The notes under the pieces: generated by a model | Told to the model about the DNA's origin: nothing | What the model saw: only the letters and a program-made list of their open reading frames with translations | Database searches by the model: none | NCBI RefSeq assembly: GCF_002743375.1 | Contig: NZ_PDZC01000005.1 | Location: forward strand, 124,001 to 188,000 | DNA: 64,000 nt | Direction of reading: 5' to 3' | From: Sporosarcina sp. P34 | Lineage (GTDB): Bacteria; Bacillota; Bacilli; Bacillales_A; Planococcaceae | Translations under genes and position numbers: made by a program | In this document: piece by piece, positions 8,737 to 17,992 of the stretch | Position numbering within the stretch: position 1 is the first letter of the stretch | Layout of the letters: every line of letters starts with the position of its first letter

Positions 8737-10233
8737 ATGAACGAAAACGATTCGCATGAGAACGAGAAATCCGAAACGGAAGCGCCGAAACCTACTCGCT
8801 ATATTCGGCTCAAACCGTTTTCTCTGATCATGCTCATTTTTTTCCTTGTGCTGGCGACAGCCGCCGTTACCGTCGTTGCACTGACAGTCGGAGACGAAAA
8901 AGTAGTAGAAGTCGTCAAACCGAATCAAGTAGGTATGGAACGAAAAGAGTTCAAGAAACTGTATGAGGCATATGATCAACTGAAAGAAAGTTATTATGAC
9001 GACGTAGACGATCAAGTCGTCATTGACGGCGCAATCAACGGAATGGTTGATTCATTAGGTGATCCGTACTCTGATTATCTAAATGAAAAAGAAGCCAAGC
9101 AATTGAATGAAAGCATATCTTCTAGTTTTGAAGGAATTGGTGCAGAAATTCAAGAGTCAAACGGCTATATTAGTATTGTTTCACCGATTAAAAACTCTCC
9201 TGCTGAAAAAGCTGGCTTGTTACCGAATGATACCGTACTGTCGGTAGACGGGGAAAGCATACAAGGTTTGTCTTCATCAGAAGCGGTATTGCTAATCCGT
9301 GGAGAAAAAGGGTCGACGGTGACGTTATCTGTACGACGTGGTAAGAACTCTGATCCATTTGACGTGAAAATCGTTCGTGACGTGATTCCGATCAATACAG
9401 TCTATGCAGAAATGCTTGACGACAACATCGCACATATTAACATCACATCGTTCTCGGAACATACGTATGAAGAATTACTCGAAGCGCTAAATGAAATGAC
9501 CGATAAAGGAATGGAAGGCGTATTGATAGACGTACGTCAAAATCCAGGCGGCATCTTAAGCGGGGCAATCGATATTTCCGACTTGTTCGTCCCGAATGGC
9601 AAAGTACTATTCCAAACTGAAGAAAAAGGCAAGACACCGGAAGCATATCCTTCGTCGAACGGACAGAAAGTAACGGTTCCGGTCGCATTGATCGTAGATG
9701 AAGGCAGTGCGTCCGCATCTGAGATCTTAGCGGGTGCGTTAAAGGAATCTGCGGGCATTCCGATTGTTGGGGTCAAAACATTCGGTAAAGGGACGGTTCA
9801 AACACCTACTCAATTGCCAGATGGCTCCAACTTGAAATTAACGACAGCGAAATGGTTAACGCCGGACGGCAACTGGATCCATAAAAAAGGGATTGTACCC
9901 GATATTGAAGTACCATACCCTTCCTATGCCTCACTGCCTTTCCTTGATTCATCTGAAAAGATGGACGAAGGTCTCGTTTCTCCTTCCGTACAAGCTGCAG
10001 AAGAGATGTTAGAAGCAGTAGGCTATGACTCAGGAGAAACAGATGGTCTCTATGACGAGGATACAGCAGAAGCTGTTAAAACGTTGCAGAAAGATCTATC
10101 ACTGGAGCAGACAGGCATTTTGACTGGTGATACGACGGTTGGCTTAATGCAGAAATTACGGGATAAGATGAAAGAAGATGACCCGCAATTACTGAAAGCG
10201 AAAGAAGTCGTGTTAAAAGAAATCAACTCATAA
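8737..10233 (+). CDS. ctpA: Carboxy-terminal processing protease, S41 family
   Basis: A 498-residue membrane-anchored serine protease. The order is a charged cytoplasmic N-terminus, a transmembrane helix at about residues 28-50, a PDZ domain at about 130-210 and the S41 peptidase core. The core has the serine of DEGSASASEILAGAL (about residue 325) and the lysine of TFGKGTVQTP (about 350). A C-terminal peptidoglycan-binding domain (about 410-480, EMLEAVGYDSGETDGLYDEDT) follows. This is the CtpA/CtpB architecture of Bacillus. It acts outside the membrane on protein C-termini. The deoD-ctpA order agrees with B. subtilis ctpA. The assignment to A rather than B is by context. Confidence 0.95.
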   Translation: MNENDSHENEKSETEAPKPTRYIRLKPFSLIMLIFFLVLATAAVTVVALTVGDEKVVEVVKPNQVGMERKEFKKLYEAYDQLKESYYDDVDDQVVIDGAINGMVDSLGDPYSDYLNEKEAKQLNESISSSFEGIGAEIQESNGYISIVSPIKNSPAEKAGLLPNDTVLSVDGESIQGLSSSEAVLLIRGEKGSTVTLSVRRGKNSDPFDVKIVRDVIPINTVYAEMLDDNIAHINITSFSEHTYEELLEALNEMTDKGMEGVLIDVRQNPGGILSGAIDISDLFVPNGKVLFQTEEKGKTPEAYPSSNGQKVTVPVALIVDEGSASASEILAGALKESAGIPIVGVKTFGKGTVQTPTQLPDGSNLKLTTAKWLTPDGNWIHKKGIVPDIEVPYPSYASLPFLDSSEKMDEGLVSPSVQAAEEMLEAVGYDSGETDGLYDEDTAEAVKTLQKDLSLEQTGILTGDTTVGLMQKLRDKMKEDDPQLLKAKEVVLKEINS

Positions 10234-10297
10234 TCAAAGATCCACGCGTCCAGCAATCGTTGGGCGCGTGTTCTCTATGGAAAAGGATGATAGTTAA

Positions 10298-11197
10298 ATG
10301 ATTGATGTATATTTACTCAGCGGCTTTCTCGGAAGCGGCAAGACGTCGTTACTCGTAAATTTGGTCGACCAAGTAAAGGAATCCGGTAGACAACCCGCTG
10401 TATTGATGAATGAATTTGGCGAACTGAATATCGACAGTCAAATCGTCGAGGAGGCGGGAGAAGTCCCGTTAAAAGAATTACTAAACGGCTGTATATGTTG
10501 TACGGGTGCCGAATCTACGGAAGCCCAGTTACAAGGCTTGCTAGCGGATTATCCGGAAATTGACGTGTTGTTCATTGAAACAACGGGTGCGGCTCACCCC
10601 GTAGAAGCGTTAGACGCCGTCTACTCACCGTTGTTCGCGGAGAAGCTAGACGTCAAGGGAATCGTTACTGTAGTCGATGCCAAGCGCTGGATCGACCGTG
10701 ACAAGCTGTCGCCGAGGATTCAGTCTTTATTCCTCGAACAAGTCCGCCACGCACACTTCATGGTACTCAATAAAACGGATTTGCTGACAGAGAATCAATT
10801 GGCCTTCGTGACGATGCAAGTGACACAATTTAATCGTTACGCACCGCTCGTGCAGACAGTGAACGCGAAAGTCGACTTCGGCTACATCGAGAAAATGGTC
10901 AATGTGGCGGTACCGAAACAGCCAGTCTCTACAGGGGGTGGTTTGCCACTCGCTTCAAAAGTGTTGTCGTTTGATGCACCGATCAACCAAGAACATTTTG
11001 AAGACTGGGTGCGGACAGTACCGGATAGCGTCTATCGCATGAAAGGCTATATCCAATTAGAAGGTTCCCGGTACTCCCATTTATTCCAATATGCATATGG
11101 TATGGTCAACTGGATACCGGAATATATGCAATTGCCGTCCAAGTTGGTGATCATCGGGGAGCAACTTACTGACATCGAGTACTCGCCCAAAAACTAG
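10298..11197 (+). CDS. CobW/COG0523-family metallochaperone GTPase
   Basis: A 299-residue G3E-class GTPase. It has the Walker A motif GFLGSGKTS at the N-terminus, the metal-binding NGCICC (CxCC) motif near residue 65, Walker B-like FIETTGAAHP and the guanine-specificity motif NKTDL. A small CobW C-terminal domain follows (around KVLSFDAPINQEHFEDWV). The family inserts or buffers metals, mostly zinc, in target proteins. The C-terminal domain lacks the long histidine run of some members. Ribosome site AAAGGATG lies just before ATG 10298. It is 64 bases after ctpA, separated by an imperfect hairpin (10243-10270). No Zur box was recognised. Confidence 0.9.
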   Translation: MIDVYLLSGFLGSGKTSLLVNLVDQVKESGRQPAVLMNEFGELNIDSQIVEEAGEVPLKELLNGCICCTGAESTEAQLQGLLADYPEIDVLFIETTGAAHPVEALDAVYSPLFAEKLDVKGIVTVVDAKRWIDRDKLSPRIQSLFLEQVRHAHFMVLNKTDLLTENQLAFVTMQVTQFNRYAPLVQTVNAKVDFGYIEKMVNVAVPKQPVSTGGGLPLASKVLSFDAPINQEHFEDWVRTVPDSVYRMKGYIQLEGSRYSHLFQYAYGMVNWIPEYMQLPSKLVIIGEQLTDIEYSPKN

Positions 11198-11375
11198 TTG
11201 TCAATAGCGATTTATTGTTAATAGTGTTCTCCATTGGATAAGCTTGCCAATTACATCACTCTTAAACTCTCATTCCATAGCTTTGTAGAGTTCATTGGAC
11301 AAATTGGTAGGAATGACCAAAATCTCTCCTATTCTTCTACGTTATGCTAGGTCACGTAGAAAAGGAGGGACCAAG

Positions 11376-12023
11376 ATGAAAAAACCTTTATCACTCATCT
11401 TATTAAGCTCAGCTATTTTATTGCCTACTCATGCAGCAGAGGCAAGCACGACCAATCAGGTGCAAACACAGACGTATAATTGTGCCGTCGCAAATCAGCA
11501 GGTGTACTCGTATTACTGGAGTAACTATCAGAAGCCACAACAACCGAACAAACCGGTAACACAACCAACAACACAACAACCAACACAATCAAACGAAGCA
11601 GTGAAAAAGCCACAAACAGCCAAGCCGACACAACAAACTGCGAATGTGTCCGCTACAGAGCAAGCCGTACTCGATTTGACGAATGCGGAACGTACGAAGG
11701 CAGGACTCAAGCCGTTGCAGATCGATGCAGCCTTGCAGAAATCCGCAAAGCAGAAATCAGCGGATATGGCAACAAACAACTATTTCTCTCATACAAGCCC
11801 GACATACGGTTCACCGTTTGATCAAATGAAGCAAAACGGCGTTACATACCGCTCGGCAGCCGAGAATATCGCAATGGGTCAGCGTAGCGCACAAGATGTC
11901 GTGACAGCTTGGATGAATTCAGCTGGACACCGTCAAAATATCATGACGGCTAGCTTCACGCATATCGGTATTGGGTATGATGCGAACGGCCATTATTGGA
12001 CGCAGCAGTTTATACAGAAATAA
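11376..12023 (+). CDS. Secreted CAP (SCP/PR-1) domain protein, YkwD-like
   Basis: A 215-residue exported protein. The signal peptide has a Lys-rich start and a hydrophobic core ending THAAEA (about residue 23). A low-complexity linker rich in P, Q, T and K follows (about 45-95), then a C-terminal CAP domain (about 98-215) with LDLTNAERTKAGLKPL, NYFSHTSP, AENIAMG, GHRQNIM and HIGIGYD. The conserved His/Glu positions of the CAP cavity are present. The start is set by AAAGGAGGG eight bases before ATG 11376. Bacterial CAP proteins are mostly of unknown activity. In sporeformers some are spore-coat or cell-wall proteins. Confidence 0.9.
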   Translation: MKKPLSLILLSSAILLPTHAAEASTTNQVQTQTYNCAVANQQVYSYYWSNYQKPQQPNKPVTQPTTQQPTQSNEAVKKPQTAKPTQQTANVSATEQAVLDLTNAERTKAGLKPLQIDAALQKSAKQKSADMATNNYFSHTSPTYGSPFDQMKQNGVTYRSAAENIAMGQRSAQDVVTAWMNSAGHRQNIMTASFTHIGIGYDANGHYWTQQFIQK

Positions 12024-12030
12024 AAATGTG

Positions 12031-12065
12031 AAGGTCAATGGATGTATGTCCATTGACCTTTTTTT
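12031..12065 (+). terminator. Terminator after the CAP-domain gene
   Basis: Perfect 12-bp stem, arms 12031-12042 and 12049-12060, with a 6-base loop followed by a run of T. Confidence 0.9.
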
Positions 12066-12155
12066 AATGGAGAGAGTTTGAGAGTTTGTTTTTTTTCATA
12101 GTGTGAGTTCGAGAGATGGATGAAGATTACTAGAGATGCTTTGGATGGGGGTAAT

Positions 12156-12285
12156 GAGCGGTTACAAGTCATTATAGAGCGCTTACCGTATAGTGTAGAG
12201 CGGCTGCGGGCTTTGATAGAGCGGTTGGCAGTGTCGATAGAGCGGATGCGCATGAACTATGAGCGCCTGGACGAATGAATGAGCG
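12156..12285 (+). repeat. GAGCG 21-bp phased array A, seven units
   Basis: GAGCG begins at 12156, 12177, 12198, 12219, 12240, 12261 and 12281, so the spacing is 21 bp five times and then 20 bp. The unit starts GAGCGgtT and tends to end TGATA, and the intervening bases vary. The last units contain GCATGAACTATGAGCGCC, a module also found in other arrays of this window. It lies between the terminators of two convergent genes. Confidence 0.92.
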
Positions 12286-12336
12286 AAACTCGCACGGTCC
12301 TCACTAGTTCCCCGTAATTACACTGTATACTACAAC

Positions 12337-12371
12337 AAAAAAGACCAATGGAATAAAAACCCCATCGGTCT
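12337..12371 (-). terminator. Terminator of the MATE gene
   Basis: Arms 12342-12351 and 12362-12371 pair with one mismatch. On the minus strand the stem runs into a T run (12342-12337). It sits 13 bases past the stop codon. Confidence 0.8.
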
Positions 12372-12383
12372 CTTATTATTTAT

Positions 12384-13742
12384 TCATGATGTAACTTCAC
12401 GGTACTTATTCTGTATAAAGCGTAATCTAAACGAAAGAATCACTGCGCCCACAGCCAAACCGACAATGAGGCCGACCCAGTAGCCATATGCGCCGAGCTC
12501 GCTGTAGCGGGCGAGTGCGAAGCCAGTAGGCAACCCAATGAGCCAGAATGACACGACGCCGACTAAGAACGTCATCGTTACGTCTTTATAACCACGCAGT
12601 GCACCTTGGATCGGTGCCTGCACAGCATCCGATAACTGGAATAGTGCAGCGTAGATGAAGAAATGTACGGCCAGTGTAATAATTGCTGGGTCCGTCGTAT
12701 ACATAGAAGCAATGGACTCACGAAACATCAGTAAAATGAATATGGATAAGAAACTAAATGCAACCGCGAACGCTATGCCGAGATATGTATATTCCCGTGC
12801 GTCTTTCGCTTTTTTCGCACCAATCGACTGCCCGACTAATATCGTTGTACCCATTGAGACGCTTAACGGCACCATATACAGAAGAGACGTGAAATTAAGC
12901 GCGATCTGGTGAGCCGAGATGACTTGTGCGGTATAGCTACTCATCAATAATGTCACGACGGAGAAGATACTCGTCTCGACGAAAATGGATAGACCGATCG
13001 GCACACCGATCAGTAAAATTTCTTTCCACTTGCGCAAAGAGATTCTTTGCCAACTCCTAAACAGCGTATATTCCTTAAAGTGGCGAGATGACCAGGCGAT
13101 GAGCACCGCGATGATGAATACGAGCCAGTACGTAAAGCCGGACGCATATCCTGCACCCGCACCACCCAGTTCGGGAAAACCGAAATTACCGAAAATCAAT
13201 AAATAGTTCAGTACAATATTGATCGGTGCGGATAACAGAATGATAAACATGGAAACACGGGTTGCGCCAAGTGCGTCAAAGAATGAGCGTAATACAGTAT
13301 AGGCCATGAGTGGAACTAATCCGATGCTCATGCCGGTCAAGTAGGCGGATGCTACTTCAATAACCGGCAAATCGAGTGGCATTCTTGTAATGGCGGGTAA
13401 CACGACCCAATGGATCAATACGAAAATGATTGCCGAAAGCGCGAGAGATACGTATAATGCTTGCTGGACAGTAGGACGGACATCCTGTTTATTCTTCGCA
13501 CCGATTTGCTGTGCGATAATAGGGGTAAGGCCCATGAGAATTCCAGAAAGGCCGGTATAGACCGGTATCCAGAAGGAACTGCCGATGGTCACGCCCGCTA
13601 AGTGAAACGTATCATAGCGTCCCGTCATGAGGATATCGAAGAACGACATCAGATAAAGTGCGACTTGCGTGATGACAATGGGAATCATGATCTTAATGAA
13701 AATGGATGTTTTTTGTTGCAAAGATTTCGTTGCAGTAGTCAT
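12384..13742 (-). CDS. MATE-family multidrug/Na+ antiporter
   Basis: A 452-residue inner-membrane transporter with twelve hydrophobic segments in two homologous halves, each opening with a MATE-type helix (IMIPIVITQVALYLMSFFD and the second-half equivalent near LLIGVPIGLSIFVETSIF). Other family segments are LAGVTIGSSFWIP and GALRGYKDV. NorM-type members expel cationic drugs using Na+ or H+ gradients, and the substrate is not deducible. The start at ATG 13742 is preceded by GAGG. An upstream in-frame ATG at 13832 would overlap murG's start and lacks a ribosome site. It is divergent from murG with about 80 bases between. Confidence 0.93.
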   Translation of the reverse strand: MTTATKSLQQKTSIFIKIMIPIVITQVALYLMSFFDILMTGRYDTFHLAGVTIGSSFWIPVYTGLSGILMGLTPIIAQQIGAKNKQDVRPTVQQALYVSLALSAIIFVLIHWVVLPAITRMPLDLPVIEVASAYLTGMSIGLVPLMAYTVLRSFFDALGATRVSMFIILLSAPINIVLNYLLIFGNFGFPELGGAGAGYASGFTYWLVFIIAVLIAWSSRHFKEYTLFRSWQRISLRKWKEILLIGVPIGLSIFVETSIFSVVTLLMSSYTAQVISAHQIALNFTSLLYMVPLSVSMGTTILVGQSIGAKKAKDAREYTYLGIAFAVAFSFLSIFILLMFRESIASMYTTDPAIITLAVHFFIYAALFQLSDAVQAPIQGALRGYKDVTMTFLVGVVSFWLIGLPTGFALARYSELGAYGYWVGLIVGLAVGAVILSFRLRFIQNKYREVTS

Positions 13743-13823
13743 AGTTTTGATTTCCTCTACTAATTTTTTTACTTTGACTATTGTAGCATGAAATATAGTA
13801 GACAACGCGAAAGGATGGAATGA

Positions 13824-14897
13824 ATGAAGCAACCGGTAGTCGTATTAACAGGTGGCGGTACAGCAGGACACGTATCTGTCAATCAGGCGTTAATTCCCGT
13901 TTTTTTGGGTAAAGGGTATAGTGTGCATTATATCGGCTCGCACGAAGGTATTGAAAAGGAGCTGATCGCGGATGGCCATCCTGAAGTGGTCTATCATGCG
14001 ATTCAAAGTGGGAAGTTACGGCGCTATTTCTCGCTGAAGAATTTTACGGATCCATTCCGTGTGGGTGCTGGGACACTACAGGCGCTGGCTATACTTCGCA
14101 AAGTGAAACCGGAAATTATTTTCTCTAAAGGTGGGTTCGTTTCAGTACCCGTCGTCATGGCAGCTAAGCTTGCGAACGTGCCAGTCGTCATACATGAGTC
14201 GGATGTCACGCCAGGTCTTGCGAATAAATTGGCATTGCCGTTTGCTTCGCACATATTTACGGTCTTCGAACAGACGTTGCAGTACGTACCTGCAGCGAAA
14301 TCGATGTGTACGGGTCCGATTATTCGTCCTGAGCTATTTAAGGGAGATCGGCAAGAGGGCTTGCGCAGGACGGGACTGAATTCCGAAAAACCGGTATTCA
14401 TTATTATGGGAGGCAGTCAAGGTTCTGCCGTGTTGAATGAAGCGGTGCGTAAAGAATTGCCTGCGTTACTTGAGAAGTATCAGATCATTCATTTATGTGG
14501 TAAAGGGAATGTGGTCGAAGGACTTTCAGTGGCGGGGTACGTACAGTATGAATATGTCACCGATACATTGCCTGATCTACTTGCAGCTGCTGATTATGCG
14601 GTTTCGCGTGCGGGTTCAAATGCAATATTCGAATTATTGGCGATCCATAAACCGATGTTGCTTGTTCCGCTTGCAGCGTCAAAAAGCCGTGGCGATCAAC
14701 TTTTGAACGCGGAGTACTTCGCTTCTAAAGGGCTAGCATTACAAATAGAAGAAGAACAAATCGAAGTGCAGTCCGTTATAGACCAATTTGATGAGCTTGT
14801 GAAGGAAAAAGCTCGATTGTTGTCGAATATTGAAAAGACGACAGAACCGAAGACACCTGAAAAGATGGCGGAATTGATTTTGTCGTTCCAAAAATGA
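13824..14897 (+). CDS. murG: UDP-GlcNAc:lipid I transferase MurG
   Basis: Adds GlcNAc to lipid I to form lipid II at the cytoplasmic face of the membrane. The 357-residue GT-B protein has the N-terminal TGGGTAGHVSVNQAL loop, the FSKGGFVSVPVVMAA segment, VIHESDVTPGLANK, a second-domain GGSQGSAVLNE loop and the nucleotide site SRAGSNAIFELLAI. Ribosome site AAAGGATGG lies before ATG 13824. Unusually for murG, it stands alone rather than in the division/cell-wall cluster. It may be the second paralogue that some Bacillales carry, and that can be settled only with the rest of the genome. Confidence 0.93.
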   Translation: MKQPVVVLTGGGTAGHVSVNQALIPVFLGKGYSVHYIGSHEGIEKELIADGHPEVVYHAIQSGKLRRYFSLKNFTDPFRVGAGTLQALAILRKVKPEIIFSKGGFVSVPVVMAAKLANVPVVIHESDVTPGLANKLALPFASHIFTVFEQTLQYVPAAKSMCTGPIIRPELFKGDRQEGLRRTGLNSEKPVFIIMGGSQGSAVLNEAVRKELPALLEKYQIIHLCGKGNVVEGLSVAGYVQYEYVTDTLPDLLAAADYAVSRAGSNAIFELLAIHKPMLLVPLAASKSRGDQLLNAEYFASKGLALQIEEEQIEVQSVIDQFDELVKEKARLLSNIEKTTEPKTPEKMAELILSFQK

Positions 14898-15083
14898 GAA
14901 TGTATGCGAAATACTTATCTGACGTCGTTTTCTGCAATTTTCAATGGATTTCCAAGTACTTTGCAGAAAACTACGCATATTAGGATTAATCCCTTTCAGT
15001 TCTAATGTTTGCGTGCTATTATTGTATAGAAGTAGTGAAAATAAACACAACAAGCCAATAGGCAAATGTGGAGGTTATATTAC

Positions 15084-17894
15084 ATGTCGAACAATGTGGA
15101 TTCCCATCGTTCCCCGTATTCTAATTTTTCGGGTCCAAACCTTGGGTATGTAATGGAAATGTACGATCTGTTTAAAACAGATCAAGACGCAGTAGATCCT
15201 GATTTAGCAGAGCTATTCAGGAATTTTGGTGCGCCTCAGATGGATGAGTCAGGTCAAGAGGCAGTCGTAGCGCAAGGTTCTCAAACGGATTTGCGTAAAG
15301 TTCTTGCCGTTTATTCTTTACTTGAAGCTATTCGTTCTTATGGACATCTTGCAGCAGACATTTATCCATTAAACGATCGACCTAAAGATACGTCCCGTCT
15401 TGAACTGTCATATCATGGATTGACAGAAAGCGATCTGGTCGGATTGCCAGCAACTTTGTTCTTGAAAAATGTTCCAGCGACAGTTGAAAATGGATTAGAT
15501 GCAATGAATTACTTGAAGTCTCTTTATACGGGCTCCATTGCTTACGAATTTTCTCACTTGATCGATGAAACAGAGCGTAACTGGATTCAATCAAAAATTG
15601 AAAACGGTGACGTACAGTCAAAACTGCAAGGAGACGAGAAAAAACAACTTCTTAAGCGTTTGACGGAAATTGAAGGATTTGAAAAATTCATTCACCGTAC
15701 ATTTGTTGGAGCAAAACGTTTCTCTATCGAAGGGGTGGACACATTAGTTGTCTTAATTGATGAATTAATGCGTCGTTCCGAAGAAGCGAAAATGGAAAAA
15801 GTGCTAATCGGCATGGCTCACCGTGGACGTCTGAATGTATTGACACACAACTTAAATAAACCATACGAAATGATGTTTGCAGAATTCGCTGGCGTACCGG
15901 CTTCACCGTTCTTGCCAAAAGACGGATCTCTTGAAGTAACTCGCGGTTGGTTCGGCGACGTGAAATACCATATGGGTGCACTTCATAAAGGGAAATCTGG
16001 GATGAATCGATTCCTTGCGTACAACCCGTCTCACCTGGAAGTGGTAAACCCAGTGATTACTGGTCAGACACGTGCTGCACAGGAAAACACAGATAACCCA
16101 GGTATTCCACAACAAGATACAAATAAAGCATATGCGATTTTAGTACACGGCGATGCTGCGTTCCCAGGACAAGGTATCGTTCCGGAATCATTCAACTATT
16201 CACGCGTTCGCGGTTTCAGAACAGGCGGATCGGTTCACGTTATCGCCAACAACACGATTGGCTTCACGACGGAATTTTATGATTCCCGTTCTACACACTA
16301 TGCATCCGATCCAGCAAAAGGCTTCGAAGTGCCTGTATTCCACGTGAATGCAGATCACCCAGAAGAAGTACTAGCTGTTGCACAATTGGCATTCGAATAT
16401 CGCCAAGCGTTCGGTAAAGACGTTCTAATCGACTTGATTGGTTACCGTCGTTATGGGCACAATGAAATGGATGAGCCACTAGTGACGAATCCAGTGATGT
16501 ACCACGAAATCCATAAACACCCAACAGTTCGTGAAATTTACGGACAACGTCTAGTAGAGCAAAACCTCTTGACAGACGAAGAAGTGAAAGAAATGGACAA
16601 GTCGGTAATTGCCACTATGCAAGAAGCGTACGATCACGTTAAAGAACAATCAGCAGACGCACCTGAAGTTTCCAATGAAACGCCAGAAGTAGTACTAGCT
16701 GGACTTCCACGTGACCTCGAAACAGGGGTAGCGGAAGAACGCCTTCGCAAAATGAACGATGAGCTATTGACGTATCCAGCTGAATTCACGGTCTTCAACA
16801 AGTTGGATAAAATCTTGAAGCGTCGCCTCGAGCCATTCAAAGGTAAAGGGAAAATCGACTGGGCACATGCTGAGCAATTGGCATTCGGTTCCATCATTCA
16901 AGACGGCAAGCCAATCCGTATGACTGGACAAGACATCCAACGCGGTACATTTGCACAGCGTCACTTAGTCTTACATGATGAAAAAACAGGTGAAGAACTT
17001 GTTCCATTGCATCATATCAGCGGATCGAATGCATCATTCGTGGCGTATAACAGCCCATTGACTGAAGCAGGAATCGTAGGATATGAATTCGGTTATAACT
17101 TGGAAGAAGACAAAACGATGTCGATTTGGGAAGCGCAATACGGAGACTTCTCCAACATGGCACAAGTTATGTTCGACCAGTTCGTATCTTCCAGTTATTC
17201 GAAGTGGGGCCAGCAATCCGGCCTAGTGCTATTGTTGCCACACGCATTCGAAGGACAAGGTCCAGAACACTCCAGTTCACGTATTGAACGTTACCTACAG
17301 CTATGTGGGGAAAACAACTGGACGGTTGCGAATATCTCCAGTGCAGCAAACTACTTCCACGTACTACGTCGTCAGTCGAAGATTCTCGGCAGCGAAGCAG
17401 AACGTCCGTTAGTGATTGCTACACCTAAGTCATTACTTCGTCACCCACTCGTTGGAGCAGACGTTGAAGACTTGACGGAAGGTCACTTCAAGACTGTTCT
17501 TGAACAACCTGGCACAGGAACAAAACCTGAAAAAGTGAAAAAGATCTTGTTTGCAAGCGGGAAGATGGCAATTGACCTAGCTGAGAAGATTAAAGACGGC
17601 AAAGGATTTGACTACTTGCACGTTGTACGTGTAGAGCAGCTATATCCATTCCCATCCGACAAAATTAAAGAAATCGTTGCACGATACCCGAAAGCGAAAG
17701 ATTTAGTCTGGGTACAAGAAGAGCCGAAGAACATGGGTACATGGTCGTTCGCTTATCCATACCTAGAAGAATTAGCTGACGGTAAGGACATTTCTTATGT
17801 AGGACGTATTAAGCGTTCAAGTCCTTCTGAAGGTGACGGTGCTTCGCATAAAAAAGAACAAAATCGTATCATTGAAGAAGCCTTGAAAAAGTGA
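15084..17894 (+). CDS. odhA: 2-oxoglutarate dehydrogenase E1 component
   Basis: Thiamine-diphosphate enzyme decarboxylating 2-oxoglutarate and succinylating the lipoyl group of E2 in the TCA cycle. The product has 936 residues, the normal length. It has the GMAHRGRLNVL and GKSGMNRFL segments, the ThDP-binding HGDAAFPGQGIVPE motif, RYGHNEMDEP and the C-terminal LLPHAFEGQGPEHSSSR. GGAGG at 15069 places the start at ATG 15084. An in-frame ATG at 15066 overlaps the ribosome site. It forms an operon with odhB. An 11-bp inverted repeat (14927-14937 / 14961-14971) lies in the leader region and could be a regulatory element. Confidence 0.98.
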   Translation: MSNNVDSHRSPYSNFSGPNLGYVMEMYDLFKTDQDAVDPDLAELFRNFGAPQMDESGQEAVVAQGSQTDLRKVLAVYSLLEAIRSYGHLAADIYPLNDRPKDTSRLELSYHGLTESDLVGLPATLFLKNVPATVENGLDAMNYLKSLYTGSIAYEFSHLIDETERNWIQSKIENGDVQSKLQGDEKKQLLKRLTEIEGFEKFIHRTFVGAKRFSIEGVDTLVVLIDELMRRSEEAKMEKVLIGMAHRGRLNVLTHNLNKPYEMMFAEFAGVPASPFLPKDGSLEVTRGWFGDVKYHMGALHKGKSGMNRFLAYNPSHLEVVNPVITGQTRAAQENTDNPGIPQQDTNKAYAILVHGDAAFPGQGIVPESFNYSRVRGFRTGGSVHVIANNTIGFTTEFYDSRSTHYASDPAKGFEVPVFHVNADHPEEVLAVAQLAFEYRQAFGKDVLIDLIGYRRYGHNEMDEPLVTNPVMYHEIHKHPTVREIYGQRLVEQNLLTDEEVKEMDKSVIATMQEAYDHVKEQSADAPEVSNETPEVVLAGLPRDLETGVAEERLRKMNDELLTYPAEFTVFNKLDKILKRRLEPFKGKGKIDWAHAEQLAFGSIIQDGKPIRMTGQDIQRGTFAQRHLVLHDEKTGEELVPLHHISGSNASFVAYNSPLTEAGIVGYEFGYNLEEDKTMSIWEAQYGDFSNMAQVMFDQFVSSSYSKWGQQSGLVLLLPHAFEGQGPEHSSSRIERYLQLCGENNWTVANISSAANYFHVLRRQSKILGSEAERPLVIATPKSLLRHPLVGADVEDLTEGHFKTVLEQPGTGTKPEKVKKILFASGKMAIDLAEKIKDGKGFDYLHVVRVEQLYPFPSDKIKEIVARYPKAKDLVWVQEEPKNMGTWSFAYPYLEELADGKDISYVGRIKRSSPSEGDGASHKKEQNRIIEEALKK

Positions 17895-17992
17895 TATAAC
17901 AAGTACGTAAGCTTTACCATTACATGTAAAACTACTTATACAAAGTAGCTTACCCGTTAGAAAAACGGTATACCTACGAGGAGGAATTTATT

